DNA of 64,000 nucleotides, taken from NCBI RefSeq assembly GCF_000182925.2, contig NC_026506.1, forward strand, positions 3,534,001 to 3,598,000, written 5' to 3'. Position 1 is the stretch's first letter; every line of letters starts with the position of its first letter. A program made the position numbers and the translations under genes. Positions 33,461-45,484 of the stretch are shown piece after piece. The notes under the pieces are model-generated. The model was not told where the DNA came from. It made no database searches and saw only the letters and a list, made by a program, of their open reading frames with translations. The DNA comes from Neurospora crassa OR74A (lineage: Eukaryota > Ascomycota > Sordariomycetes > Sordariales > Sordariaceae).

Positions 33461-35947
33461 TCATCGGGATCTGTTTGTGTCACTCGTCAGCACTCTGTCT
33501 CTCACCACCAACTCTCCACCGGTTCGGTTCGACTTACCCTTTCCTTCATTCCCAATAAACTCACGAACCTCCTTCACTCTCCTATCCACGTCACCCAACA
33601 AACCTTCCAAATCATTCTTCACCTCCGCATTCCTCTCCGCACCCCTCTTCAGCGCCCAGCTCGCCACATCGAACCGACTGACCCGGTTCCTCAACATCAT
33701 ATCAAACGGCGTGGTCGTGCTTCCCTCTTCTTGGTAACCCTCGACATCCATGCGCTCCGCCTTTTCCCTCCCAAACAAGAGACCCTGCAGTTCCGTCGGG
33801 TAGCCATGGTAGTTGAACAACACCGGTCTGTCGGCGGTGAACATTTCGATGAACTTGGCCTTGGCCAGGGCATGCGGGTGCTTGGACTCTTCGATGAGAA
33901 TCATCAGATCCGTCACATTGACGACGCGGATCTTGAGGGCGGGCGCAATGGAGCGCAAGAGTTCAGCAGCTTTAATCACCTCAAAAGTAACTTCGACGCC
34001 GATGCCGACGAGGACTACATCTGGGTCTTGTACCGACTCTCCTGCGGATGAGTTGGGGTCGGAGGAAGAGGCGAAATGCCAGATCGAGGCACCCTGGCGA
34101 CAGTGGTCGGCTGCTTCGGCGGGAGAGAGGTAGACGGCCGTGGGCTGCTTGGAGCCGATGATGAGGTTGGTCTTGTTCTTGCTGTCCATGACATGATGCA
34201 CGGTGCTGAGGAAGCAGTTGGCGTCGGGCGGGAGGTAAACGCGAGCGGCCTCGGCCTTCAGGTTAAGTACAGCACCAATGAAGGAGGGGTTCTGATGGGA
34301 AAAGCCATTGTGTTCTTGACGCGCCCAGGTCGAAGTCTCGATGTAGTTGATGGAGGCCAGGTCGCCACGCCAGGGTACTTCACGCGCGATCTTGACGAAC
34401 TTGGAGTATTGCACCATCATGGTGTGAACGATACCCAGGAAGGACTCATAGGAGGGGAAGAGGGCGGTGCGGCCCGTGAGAGTGTATCCTTGCATGAAGC
34501 CCTGGCAATTGTGCTCGGAGAGAACCTCGATGACGCGACCGCCATGTGCCCTCGAGAACTCGTCCCACTGAAAGTCGCGCTGTGTGTGATCCAGGATGGC
34601 GTTGAGCTTGTTCGACTCGAGCTCGTCAGGGGAGAATAGCCGGAGGGTTTTGGGGTTCTCTTGGAACAACTTGTCGAGGAACTTGCCGGCACTCTTCATG
34701 CAGCTTTCGTCGACGCCCTTTTGAACGCCAAACTGCTTCCAGTCAATCAGTTTCAGAGGAATGTATGGGTCATATGTGATCTTGAGTTGACCGAGCCTCT
34801 TTTCTGCCTTGGGCAAGACACGAGTGATGGCCTCAGTAGGCTTGCCCTCATCATCAAGGAGCTCGCTGATCCTGTAGCTGGAAAGCCACTCGTCTAGAGC
34901 CTGGAGTTGCTTCTCATCACTACCAGCCTTAGGAAGGGGGACTTGATGGGAGTGGAAGGATCCTTCGATGATTTGGCCCTCCACCTCCTTGGGACCAGTC
35001 CATCCCTTGGGCGTTCTGAGGACAATCATCGGCCATCTCGGCTTCACAATCGGCTTGTTGTCCTCCCTCGCAGCCTTCTGGATCTTCTTGATCTCGACTA
35101 GAGCCCATTCCAGCGAACTTTGCAGGTCATCATCAATGTTCTCCAGGTCTTCCACAATGCGCACCTGGTATCCGTAGCCACTAAACAAGCAGGCGATCTC
35201 CTTGTCGTCCATGCACCCAAAAATGGTGCGCTCGCTGATCTTGAAGCCGTTGACATGCAGAATGGGGATGACGGCACCTGACTCCTTGGGGTCGATGTAC
35301 TTGATAGCATGCCAGGCGGTTGCTGTCGGGCCAGTCTCCGCCTCACCATCGCCTACCACACAAGTGACGATCAAATCGGGGTTGTCCATGACGGCGCCGA
35401 ACGAGACAGAAAGGGCATATCCGAGCTCACCACCCTCATGGATCGCACCTGGAGTCTCAGCGTTGATGTGGCTAGGAAAACCGCCGGGGACAGAGAAACG
35501 GGTGATGAGGTTGCGCAAACCAGTAGCATTGCGGTCGTATTCGCCAGGGTAGAAGCGCTCAAGGGAGCCTTCGAGCCACAGAGAGGCGAGGGCGGCAGGG
35601 GCGCCGTGGCCGGGGCCGATAACGTAAATCATGTTGAGGTCATGGTTGCGGATCAAGACGTTGAGATGCGACCAGACCAGGATTAGGCCGGGGCATGTTC
35701 CCCAATGACCGAGGAGTCGGGGCTTGATGTGCGAAACTTGGAGTTTGTCTTGGAGGAGGACATTGTCGCGCAAGAAGATCATGGAGGCGGCAATGTAGCA
35801 TCCTGCACGCTGGAATGCGCGCAGCGACTCGCGGACATTGTCTGGGAGGTTCTTGCGCTCAATTTGGACTGCCAGGTCGAGGACATTGTCGGGGAGGTGG
35901 GATGGTAGAGGAGGGGGGTTGGGAATTGTGATCTGTGTTCCGCCCAT
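33461..35947 (-). CDS. Xylulose-5-phosphate/fructose-6-phosphate phosphoketolase
   Basis: A single intact exon of 828 residues, the usual length for the family. The start ATG (MGGTQITIP) is the first in frame. Signatures in order are the HWGTCPGLILVWSHLN segment (81-96), GPGHGAPA (111-118), the thiamine-diphosphate motif GDGEAETGP (199-207), the RTPKGWTGPK segment, and the C-terminal domain with QPTAVYLSP and VNVTDLM. Phosphoketolase splits xylulose-5-P (or fructose-6-P) with phosphate into acetyl-phosphate and glyceraldehyde-3-P (or erythrose-4-P), using ThDP and Mg2+. In fungi this feeds acetate/acetyl-CoA, usually with acetate kinase; no acetate kinase gene is in this window. Cytosolic, with no targeting signal seen. 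Confidence 0.96.
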   Translation of the reverse strand: MGGTQITIPNPPPLPSHLPDNVLDLAVQIERKNLPDNVRESLRAFQRAGCYIAASMIFLRDNVLLQDKLQVSHIKPRLLGHWGTCPGLILVWSHLNVLIRNHDLNMIYVIGPGHGAPAALASLWLEGSLERFYPGEYDRNATGLRNLITRFSVPGGFPSHINAETPGAIHEGGELGYALSVSFGAVMDNPDLIVTCVVGDGEAETGPTATAWHAIKYIDPKESGAVIPILHVNGFKISERTIFGCMDDKEIACLFSGYGYQVRIVEDLENIDDDLQSSLEWALVEIKKIQKAAREDNKPIVKPRWPMIVLRTPKGWTGPKEVEGQIIEGSFHSHQVPLPKAGSDEKQLQALDEWLSSYRISELLDDEGKPTEAITRVLPKAEKRLGQLKITYDPYIPLKLIDWKQFGVQKGVDESCMKSAGKFLDKLFQENPKTLRLFSPDELESNKLNAILDHTQRDFQWDEFSRAHGGRVIEVLSEHNCQGFMQGYTLTGRTALFPSYESFLGIVHTMMVQYSKFVKIAREVPWRGDLASINYIETSTWARQEHNGFSHQNPSFIGAVLNLKAEAARVYLPPDANCFLSTVHHVMDSKNKTNLIIGSKQPTAVYLSPAEAADHCRQGASIWHFASSSDPNSSAGESVQDPDVVLVGIGVEVTFEVIKAAELLRSIAPALKIRVVNVTDLMILIEESKHPHALAKAKFIEMFTADRPVLFNYHGYPTELQGLLFGREKAERMDVEGYQEEGSTTTPFDMMLRNRVSRFDVASWALKRGAERNAEVKNDLEGLLGDVDRRVKEVREFIGNEGKGKSNRTGGELVVRDRVLTSDTNRSR

Positions 35948-37946
35948 GTTGTCGGAGTGTCGACCTTTGATGGTCTGTCGTTGGAAGGGGTGTCTTGACG
36001 AAAGAGCCGCAAGATGGGGGTTTGGTGGTGATTGCGCTCTCCCTTGCAGACGTCAATCGTTTGTGGCGCCTGTGGGTGGTTGGAATGTGGAATGAATGGT
36101 GTTGTTGTTTGCTTGCAAAATGATGGGACAATGCAAGAAATTCGGGATCCAAAGGGGTAAGTATACAATGGGCTTTGTAGGTGCGGGCCGAGCCTTTGTT
36201 TAGCGTCTTTTACAACTCAAACTGGACGTTTGTTTGAAGATGAAAAGTGAAGATGTGCAGGGCAATGTCTTAAAAAATATCCGACAAAGTGCAAAGAGGA
36301 GGGGATTGCTTGCGATGACGGCGCGGACATCAAGGTACACGGATTACACTAACAATTATCACTAATTGGTGTCGATGACGTACCTAGTCCACTGTGGAAG
36401 GTGGGGGTGGAGGGGACGATAAAGAATCGACGGGGTTCGTCTGATAACGACGGGAACTGGTGCCGGTCCACTCGTTGACCACTCATCGTATCGATCATTG
36501 TACTGTTCCTGCTTTCAAGATTCGTTCCCTGTTCCTGGCATTGGTACCCTAACCCGCCTGTGTTTCGTTTTACATGGTCTGTCATCTCGTCTTACCACCA
36601 ACCTGGTCATGGAGCGATGGTGCAGGAAAGGGGGTAACCAGCCCAGTAAACAAGACAAAGACCCCATTCAGATGTGTTACAAAAGAGTATTATCATATGG
36701 GAAGCGTATCAATGAAGAGCATGAAGGTGCTGGACCTAAAAGCAATGTCATCATGTCCCAGTAATTCCAGGTGAAATCGCAAGAAGTGAGTGGGGACACC
36801 AAACGGCATCGCCAAAGATCACTCACAGGGAAAGAGCTGAGAAAGCAGGAATCTGGCAGGTCAATGGGATTTCCTCATTGAATACAAACCATAAGTGACC
36901 AACGGGCAAAACAAAGAGGCGAGTGGAGTCGGAAAAGAGAGGGTTGCCTGTTGGTGGTAGAATGTCAAAGGCAGCAGTCCAGGACTACACTATTCTCCAA
37001 GACACTCTATTATCTTGACCTTCAATAAACTTCAATGTCTGTAGAGCCTCTTGCTGTACGTATCCTTTCAATGGGACCACCACTTGGACATCTCAGCCCC
37101 TTTGAAGATCCAGGATACACCAACATCCCGTTCCCAAAAGGAGACTGATTGGCTTGGTCCAGTCTTGTGAGCGACCCTTTTAATGGCTGAACAGTAGATC
37201 CTGGCTCAGGGTAGCATTATTTCAGATGCCAAAACCAACGTACATATGGCAGACTTTGAGAACAAAGAAATCCGCCAGCGGTGCCTTGCACCTCCATGTC
37301 AGGAGCAGTTCAAACGACCATCTGGTTGACATTTTGCTGCAAGTCAACAAAGAAACACCATTTCATAGCCCGTACAGAGGGTTTTGGATGCTCTGTGCAG
37401 GACAAAGAAGCTGTTTTTGTATGGGAGAGGACAAGACTATAAGAGAGAAGGATCGCTATGATAGCTAGAAAGCTCAAACTCGAACGAATTCAACGCTCTC
37501 ATTGCTTCCAAAACTCGCCATTTTTTTGCTGCGTTCATCGTGATTCTACCTCAAGTTCTGGTGTTTTGGCAGCTATTCAGAAGCCATGGTACGTACCTGG
37601 CCGAGTGTCCTCCAACGTCACATTGCCCACTTGGTCGCAGATTGCCCCTGTCAGACATCCAAAAACACCACTCATCTGCTGCAGCTGGCTGGCAGCACTC
37701 ATACAGAGCGAATGGCGCTGACAGTGCTCCCCACTTTCTCAGGGTTCATCAGACAAAAAAGGCGAGAAACGACCTCACCCTAAAGGGCTCAGTGGACATT
37801 ACGATAATACAAATGTGAGATATTCTTGTAGTACCTGCACAACTTTGCATTTCTTCTGCATATCGCTTCCACCCATGTCTCTCTGCATAATGCTGACTGA
37901 GCCAATCAGACAAGCCCCGAATCCAAGGCTCAAATAATGAACGCGT
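35948..37946. other. Intergenic, phosphoketolase promoter side
   Basis: About 2 kb upstream of phosphoketolase. Frames of up to 129 codons on the minus strand at 35,779-36,168 overlap the gene start and have no features. Nothing else is supported. Confidence 0.55.
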
Positions 37947-38647
37947 ATGATTTCGCCAGTGAGCTCACCCACCAGATTTCATCATCTGCGCACAAGACGC
38001 ATACTAACTACTAGCACCCTAAAGAACAACTACCTCCTGACTCCGATAAGAAAACCGTAATTCCCCCCGACAACGCACGTCATGGGGAAGTAGACCAAAG
38101 AATACTTCCGAGGTATAAGGACGCCAACCGTAATTCTCCCAAGAATGAATCGAAAAAGCCATCCTCTCCCAAACCCAAGGAGGGATCCAAATCCCCATCT
38201 CATTCGGAGGCCACCAAGAAGTCCAAGTGTGTGAGCATGAAGGGGGTGTCGATAGACGACCCCAGACCAGCATTCAAACGCTACAAGCTCGTTCTCTGAG
38301 TTCTTCAACACACACCCCATCGGGTCGACGCATCCCCCGCAAGCCAGGGGCATTTCTCTGCAGCCAGTCAGACACCACTTTGGTCGTCTGGGCGCTTACA
38401 CCGGGGGGCCATGATCGACACCCGACTGGACAGTGGGATACTTCCACTTTCCCCAATTCCTTCTTCAACTCTTCACTTCTTCGGGGACACAGGACATCGT
38501 CTTCTAATGATTTTTCTTCTTTTTGTTTCGGGCATTGCATTTGGTGGTTTCTTGCGAGCACTTTACGATACCTCTACACTTGTTTCCGAGTTGGCGGCGG
38601 GGATTTTGCATCAAAGACGGGGATGGATTAGAAATGGAGATGACTGA
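37947..38647 (+). CDS. Tentative small protein: Lys/Ser-rich N-terminus, one TM helix
   Basis: A possible gene with exons 37947-37958, 38015-38230 and 38348-38647 (175 aa). The frame from 38,015 to 38,644 is open except for one TGA at 38,297. A GTGAGC donor after residue 76 and a CCAG acceptor would remove that stop in frame; if the intron is not used, the protein is 98 residues. The first part is charged and rich in Lys, Ser and Pro (KNESKKPSSPKPKEGSKSPS). The last part has a hydrophobic helix (LLMIFLLFVSGIAFGGFL). Intron 1 has a GTGAGC donor and a CTAAC branch close to TAG. The family is not recognised. Existence and exon ends are both uncertain. Confidence 0.28.
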
Positions 38648-39858
38648 CACGACATTGCATTATTCGGGCGCTACACTAGACACCACTGGAAATTGATACC
38701 CCCCCCATATGGAGGAGCCCTTCAGTGGGATTTGGCAGTAGCATTGGGACATGGCACGGCAAGCACGATTGACTTTTTAGAATTTTGGAATGGGGTTTGC
38801 ATGTTTTACACAAAAGATAGAAGGAGCAATCCTCAACCTCAATGGAAATTTTCCACTTCCTTTTTCCTCATGAACTCGAAGCGAACCAATTTTTTGTCCT
38901 CGTCTCAAACGTCCAGTGTCTTCTCCTTTCTCATTGCAGTTGGTTCAATGTTCTCGACCATCACGAGTCCAACTTGGCTCAGCCCCTACATCCAATCAAT
39001 TCCATTCGTCTTGTCGCTAGCCCATATCAATTGCAACCAACAAGTGTGGCTCAGCAGTCCTCTCGCTGCAGCTGTCCACAACTTTCCAGTGCCCATTCAC
39101 CTTTCCCAATCCTCGAGATCCACGCCTCGCTGGTTGAACTCGCAACCCAATGCCCTTAATCAGGTGTCAGATCAGGGAAAAGGGCAAGGAAATGACACAA
39201 TTATATGACCTCAGTTGTCTCCTTGTTTACTGATTACATTTGGCAAATCTTCTCATTTCCACCACAGACGTTCACCACCTCGAATTCATCAGTCAAACCA
39301 TCCACGAAAATGGCAAGGCGTTCTCCCAACACTCGTCAGGCTAACAGCTGCAAGGTCCTTGAGTCCCATCTGCCAAAACCCGTCGAATCCCGCGTCGAGG
39401 ATCCCAGATCGCCTCAATACCCCTGACCAGCCCAACGCACGCAACGGATGCTTGGTAGCACTCGATGCAGTCAAACCCTCCAAATCCGTACAAGTCTTCC
39501 CCAAGCGCCCCAATATGGTTACACTGAGCCCCTCAGTATGCTGTCACAGCCCGCCTGCCAGTTGGCAAACAGGAATGGTCGCGGGCAGAAGAGAAGAGAG
39601 ATATGAACAAGAAACGGTCCTCACTGTTCTCAGTTGAATCAAGCCGAGTTGAGGTGGGATGCGAAAGCTTCCTTGTTCTGCATGTCTTTGACTTCCTCCC
39701 CGAGATTGAAGTGTCGAAAAGTCACTTGACATTACCTGCACTCCGAGTAGCCGCCCAATTGAGTTTCAAATTCTTCTGTTGGTGCCCAAGACCCAAGACG
39801 AGTGTCGGTGGCCTCACTTTCGGTCCAGTGTTCAGAAAGTACGCAGGTGGCGAACGTG
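38648..39858. other. Intergenic, no supported gene
   Basis: Frames of 171 (38,693, plus) and 140 codons (39,215, plus) lack recognisable features. The DUF6594 gene could extend upstream by an unseen leader exon. Confidence 0.5.
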
Positions 39859-41339
39859 ATGCCTTCACAGCAGTACCAACCTTCCGTACGGTCGGTGGGC
39901 AGTGGGATTTCCGAGGTTGAGGGAGCAAATCACAAAGCATGGTCTGTTGACTTGGAAAAGGGAGGGACTCGGGCGGAAGGGGAGGCAGAGAAAGGAATTG
40001 ATGGGTAGGTACACTCAATTTGAGCCTCACGCTTAACCATCAAGTCAGTGGCTCATACACCAAACAGCATCAGTCTTGACCCGTATCCCAATCTCGATTA
40101 CATCAATCCCATGGAAGAGCCAGCAAGTTATGTCAACATGCAAGGTACTACCACACTTTCACTGAGCTGTGAGCGGAACTCGAATCTAATACCATCACAG
40201 TAAACGATGCTCCAGAAGGCTACCCCATGCTTGCCCGCTTCATCTCTTCTCATGAAGACGGCTACATCTTTCGGGAATTCCGCTACCTACAGTCCCGGGC
40301 GCTCTTACACATGCAAGATGAACTACGAACCCTCGAACTCCTGCTGCACAGGACGGACCTGCATGATGCTAGAAACAGGGCCATCTTTCTCAGGACGAGG
40401 GAGATGGATGATGATCGTCTGGGGGTGAGGGGGCGGCTGATGGAAGAAATTACGGAGAAACTCAAGAAATATGGTACGTATGTTCAATTCTTAGTCTCTT
40501 TCTTCATTCTCCAGTGTCAGCATTGTTCTTCAGTTCGACCAGATCATGGAGATGGCGCAGTGACACAAAGCTTTTATGTTGAGAACGGAACACTTCGCTG
40601 ACCTTCAGTCATGCAGGCGAACTCCTCATTATGTCCAACAACCTCGCCAACTTTGACCGACCATCCCGCTTTGACATCCAAAGTCTCGAAAACTTCTTCC
40701 GAGCCAAAGAGCCTCTGTTTAGACATGAGCGATACATTGGGTGTCAGTCCGATATGATAACCCTTAAAGCAGGGAGAGACGACGCCTGGCTTGATCGAGT
40801 AATCATGCAGTTACTCGTCAAGTACAACTGTGCACCACTACGGGTCAGTAGCTCTCCATATTATCAAGAGTCATTGAGCCCAAAGCTAACTCATCCCCCA
40901 GTACATCTTTGCCAACGCTCATACCAAGACCCATGCCGACAGCAAGCACGCAGCATTGAACCTCTTCTCCATTGCCCGCGTCCACTTCCTCAAGATGGTT
41001 GTTCTGATCTTGCTCATGCTCTGCCTATTATGTCTACCTTTAGTCCCGCTCTATTCCTGGACCCAGGAAGGCTCAGGCCCGGCAGACGGAGGGACGAACA
41101 GCGTGGCAGTGACTGGACAGACGCTAGCCAAGATCATGGGCTTGATTGTTGCGTGCGCGTTCGCATTTGGTGTGGTGTTGAGTGTGTGTACGAGGGCAAA
41201 GAAGCACGAGATCTTTGGGAGTTGTGCTGCGTAAGTTTGGCTTTTCTTTTCACACTTCTGGAATTGTCTGGTGCGGTTGGCTGACTGGTTAATTTGCAGA
41301 TATATGGCTGTTCTCATTGTGTTCATGACATCAACGTAA
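39859..41339 (+). CDS. DUF6594 family membrane protein (363 aa)
   Basis: Exons 39859-40004, 40068-40144, 40201-40473, 40617-40843, 40902-41230 and 41300-41339; every junction is GT/AG and keeps frame. After a charged N-terminus, the segment from PEGYPMLARFISSHEDGYIFREFRYLQSR (from about residue 80) is the typical DUF6594 start, followed by LLHMQDELRTLE, a coiled region and SRFDIQSLENFF. The C-terminal half has two hydrophobic segments, MVVLILLMLCLLCLPLVPLY and IMGLIVACAFAFGVVL, and the conserved closing KKHEIFGSCAAYMAVLIVFM. DUF6594 proteins are expanded in filamentous fungi and of unknown role. The start ATG at 39,859 is the best in-frame choice, but an upstream exon cannot be excluded. Confidence 0.8.
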
Positions 41340-42595
41340 TCAGGATGTTGTGCTGGAAGTGGTCTCGGTGTGTCTGGCTACCTGGCATATGAGATCAAGA
41401 CCATCAACGTGAGTTTATCGCGAAGAACAGGGCATGGAGCGGCGACAAGGTCCTGGTCATCAACGGGGTCCCCAATGACATTGCCCCTCCATCTGCACCT
41501 CCAGAACAGAAAAGAGAAATACAATAATCTTATTCAAATTCGTCAGCCATTACCAGGTTGAACAAGCGAAGCAAAAAAGCTCAGTCACCCAGACAAGCTT
41601 GTGGAACGAATCACAACACCCCAGCTGTGACCAACGAAAACTGTACCTCGAGTACCGCGCACCCGGCAACGTTTTCATCAACAGGAACCACTGCGCCATA
41701 AGACGACAGGGCCCCGTTGCGGTAGACGAGCTAGGTAGCGGACATTAAATGGTGCCTGCTACTGGTGGCTGGGTCAGGTCCAGTATGGGCGCCCGCGGTT
41801 GCGGAAGGGAGGCAGGCAGCAGTCATGTCGTCCGATGTCTGGGGAAGGGCGCATCTGCTGGGCGGTGGCAGCGGCAGGAAAAACGGTGGCATGCACGGTA
41901 ACTGTTGGTTCTAGGACGATGGTCGCGAAGGAAGGGTAAGGAATGTACTTGAGGATCAGAAGGGCAGATGACTTCAAAGCAGCGCATGCAACATGGGATT
42001 GGCATGCTTTATATCGGGCCATGTAGCATGGCTGACAGCTGTTCTGATTGGAAACATACTGAGAGGATATTCTCGAAAGATTCAGTGAACGGTGTAGCTC
42101 GAGCGTAGGTATTGACTTGACTGCCCAACATGATCCGAACACGCACATCCATACGTTTCCAGGCACGTGAACCGCCAATCGGTAAATAAATCAAACATGG
42201 AGATGCATTTGCTCATTTCGATGGACCGGCAGAGTTGACCAGTTTACATGATGTCATCGTTCCTGTCCCGGCATTGCAGCTGCTCTGCCCCAGTGTTCTT
42301 TCGAAGATCCAGCCAATCGAATAATAAGGATAAGTGGGGCATTCTCCAATGCGGAGATGCACACTCGTCACCAGCGGGAATCAATGAACATCAATGGCCC
42401 CATCGCCTCTCCATTGAGTGCAGTGATTATAAAAGTAAACAGATGGGAACGGCTGCAGCTTTGTTCGGTTAAAAGAGTCCCAGGCCAATTCATCATCACC
42501 ATCAACATACAACCTCCATACCGAATCTAGAGCAATCATCCAACGACCACTTCATATTTACCAGTCAAGCAAGCAACTATCAGACCAATACAAAA
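41340..42595. other. Intergenic, no supported gene
   Basis: About 1.25 kb. A 134-codon minus-strand frame at 41,774-42,178 has no domain. The right end holds the TATA box and leader of the following small gene. Confidence 0.55.
42428..42435 (+). promoter_or_regulatory. TATA box of the small mitochondrial-type gene
   Basis: TATAAAAG, a consensus-quality TATA box, about 165 nt before the start codon at 42,596. Confidence 0.45.
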
Positions 42596-42975
42596 ATGTC
42601 CGCCATCAAACTCTCCACCCCCGCCCTCCGCCCCATCGCCGCGCGCCGCATTGTCCCTGCTGCTACTGCCCGCACGACCGCACCGGCATTCACTCAGATC
42701 CGCTCCGTCTCTTCCAACGGCGACGAACTCGGTGGCGTCAAGGGATCAGAGCCCGCTACCAAACCAAACCGATACAACGTGTATGTACCCCTATATCCGA
42801 AACTACATGCTATACGGGTAGTAGAAGGGACAAGCAAATTGGCTGACTGATACATGAAAACAAAAACAGGAGAGCCGGGACAATCACTGCTGTTGGTGTC
42901 GTGGTTGCTTTGGGGTATATGTTTTATAAGAAGGGGGACAAGAAGGGTACGGCGCCGCTGGGTGCTAGTCAGTGA
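42596..42975 (+). CDS. Small mitochondrial inner-membrane-type protein (96 aa)
   Basis: Exons 42596-42780 and 42870-42975; a GTATGT donor and AACAG acceptor join NV to RAG in frame. The N-terminus is rich in Arg, Ala, Ser and Thr and lacks acids up to about residue 44 (LRPIAARRIVPAATARTT), a typical mitochondrial presequence ending near IRSVSSNGDE. The mature part has one short hydrophobic helix (TITAVGVVVALGYMFY) followed by a basic KKGDKKG tail. This is the layout of small single-pass inner-membrane proteins. No specific family is recognised. Confidence 0.75.
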
Positions 42976-44036
42976 GGGAGGGATTGGTTGCGTGAGGGAA
43001 GGGTTGGAGGGGGTGACGGTGCGGGGTGACTGGGTGGGAGTGGGAGGAAGGGATGAGTGCGCGATTACAATGGATGGCGATGAGAGGGAACTGAAGGCAC
43101 TCAAGCCGAGGGAATTGGAAACTGAAAAAAGTGCGAGTCCGAAGGCGAGTGCGAGGGCGACGGCGACGGGATCGCTTTCGCGCCCTGAATGCTGCTTGCG
43201 CATGGGCGAGTGCAGGACGATGTGCAGGGCGTTATGACAGCTAATGAATGTTGAATACCTAAGGGATATTGCAATTAACAAACACGATGAATCGCCTCTG
43301 GACGCCATGGTCAATTGATTACGCAGTCATATCGCTTGGAATCTAGAATGGGACCTGTCGCAGAGTCGGTCTAGCACTGCACCGTTACCCCACTTCCCCG
43401 CTGCCGGGTCCCGGCCGGGTCCCGAACCACGGCCCCACTTCCCGTCTTTGGTGCGCCGGATCCGAGCGGACTTTGGTAATCCGTGTTTTCCCCATGTTCA
43501 CGGCGCCCGCAACGTCCCCGAGTCCTAATGAAGCCGAATCTAACAGGTGTCACCGAATCAAGTTTCGAACCCCCCACCTCAAGGTAAACATATATTCGCA
43601 GCTATCTGATTTCAAGCATGTGACACGACATCAGTTCTGCTTCCTCCTACCTACAAGTAAGGTAAGCCACCCCGCTGCCCATGTCCTTGTCCTTGTCAAT
43701 GTCAACGTCAGCCGTTACGCGATGCACGGTTCCTGACTCCACACTGCCACTTCATCAGTGCACTTCATAAGTAGGACATCCATATGTACATAATAGACCG
43801 CCTTCTGCTCCCGGTCCTCTGTTCAGTTCCAACCTCAACATCAACGTCATCCCTTCCTAACCTCTCAACCTAAGATCTTGTCTTTTCATCAACAACATCA
43901 ACCTCAGACACGACCCAGCGTAACCCTTCCAACCGCCACCACCAAGCCACCACCATCACCACCACCACCACCACCACCACCACCACCACCACCAACACCA
44001 CCCACCCACTCTCCATAGTACCCTCCCCAAATCACC
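42976..44036. other. Intergenic with a CAC/CCA repeat in the downstream gene's leader
   Basis: No gene supported. A GC-rich patch at 43,370-43,560 looked tRNA-like in places but does not fold. From about 43,930 to 43,998 there is a long CCA/CAC trinucleotide repeat directly upstream of the start codon at 44,037, probably in the 5' UTR. Confidence 0.55.
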
Positions 44037-45231
44037 ATGTCACAAAAAGGCTACCTCGTCGTCTTCTCCCTTCCCACGCATCCTTCTTTCTCCACCTCCC
44101 ACGACCTCTTCAACAAATGGTACAACGAAGTACACATCCCCGACATTCTCCGCCTCGGCCGCCCCGACGGCTTCACTTCTGCCTTTCGCTATGCTCGCGC
44201 TGGCTTCGATCCTTCCGACCCTTCTACCGCTTCCACTACCAATAAGCACGACTTCGAGGTGACCTACCCCAAAAACGAAAAGTGGTTGTACCTAGCCATG
44301 TACCCTGTCCCGGACGTGGCAAAGGCCAGTAGGCCTGATAGCGGGCTGTATAAAGCGCCGTTGGTGCATGAGATGTTGCCTTCTGGCTCTGGGAAAGGGA
44401 CTGGGGGAGGGGGAAATGCGATGGAGGTTGCGAAGTGGGAACTGGGGTTTTGGGAGGTTGTTGGGGAGGGTGAAAGGGAAGGGGAAAGGGAAAGTGGTAA
44501 GTTTGATGTCATTTTTGAGCTGGGCTGGGGTGTTTGGGTTGGGGTAGTTGGGGAAAAGGGAAGGAGGGAGGGAGGGAGAGAGGGGAAAGAGGATGGGAAG
44601 AGGATGGGATGAACGGTGGGGAAGTGGAGACGGGACAACCGGTTGAGTTGATGGATGATCTCGGAGGAGTAAAAGGGGATCAAAGGGAACGGGAAGAGTT
44701 GATTGGAAACCAAGTGTGGGATGTGGTGTGTGATGCTCTAACTGTTACTACGGGATGATGTATCAATGAGGGTCGAATACCAGACCGATGGGAAAGAGAG
44801 AAGGAGAGGACAATGAGCTAACAACTAACCACCACAGACTCTTCCAAAGACACAGACGTAATCCTAGTCCCTGTCGACTCCTCTGATATCCCAGGATACG
44901 ACGTTCCCGGCGCTCACCCGTCTGCTCTCCTCGACTACTCCCGCAAGGGCTGGGAAGGCTCGGATCCAGTCGGGTCGAGACTGCTCAAGTACACTGCTCC
45001 TGCATATAACTGTTGTGATGGTACTGGTATTAAGCAGTATTTGGCTGTGGTATGTGAACTCTCTATTTCTTTCCTGATTATCGCTCTGCTACGTATGTTG
45101 CTACACTTGACGGTTGGATGGATGCTGACAATAAGGGGAAATAGCACGAAGTAGAACCGAACACGGAACAGACCCTCAAGCCCGAGTTCAAGACGGTCAA
45201 ATATAAGCTTTATAAGAAGTTTGGGGTTTGA
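44037..45231 (+). CDS. EthD-like dimeric alpha/beta-barrel protein (252 aa)
   Basis: Exons 44037-44496, 44838-45049 and 45145-45231. The first intron (341 nt, G/A-rich) is long for this genome, but its GTAAGT donor and CCACAG acceptor restore a coherent frame; reading through gives a 191-residue frame with a Gly/Glu/Arg-rich junk-like end. The N-terminus (KGYLVVFSLPTHP...FNKWYNEVHIPDIL) has the strand-helix layout of EthD / ferredoxin-like dimeric barrels, including the W-x-x-x-H-x-P-D pattern. The second half has KYTAPAYN and a closing KYKLYKKFGV strand. Proteins of this fold act as small hydroxylase-, dehalogenase- or cyclase-like enzymes or binding proteins; which one cannot be told here. 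Confidence 0.72.
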
Positions 45232-45484
45232 AAATCCATGAGTTCTGGTTCACTAGGGAGGAGATATGTGGGGACTTAGGTATACGTCTAGTCCTGAACT
45301 TTTGAAGTGGTATGCTGCCTTGTATGGCGTGAATGAAGTAGAGTGATGCAAGAAGCTCACTATAACATAATTGTTACGGACTTGATAGAAACATGCAATG
45401 ACCAACTCCAAAAATGCTGTGAGATGAGTACGCAGGTAACTACAGAGGAAGAAACTTCACTTTCTGTTTGACCTCTGCAGGTTT

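Noticed and set aside
38693-39208. 171-codon plus-strand frame
   Set aside because: Composition and content look like chance; no recognisable motif, and overlapping frames of similar length exist.
43370-43590. GC-rich patch with TTCGAAC-like sequence
   Set aside because: Considered as a tRNA or 5S rRNA; stems do not pair and no 5S internal control region is seen.
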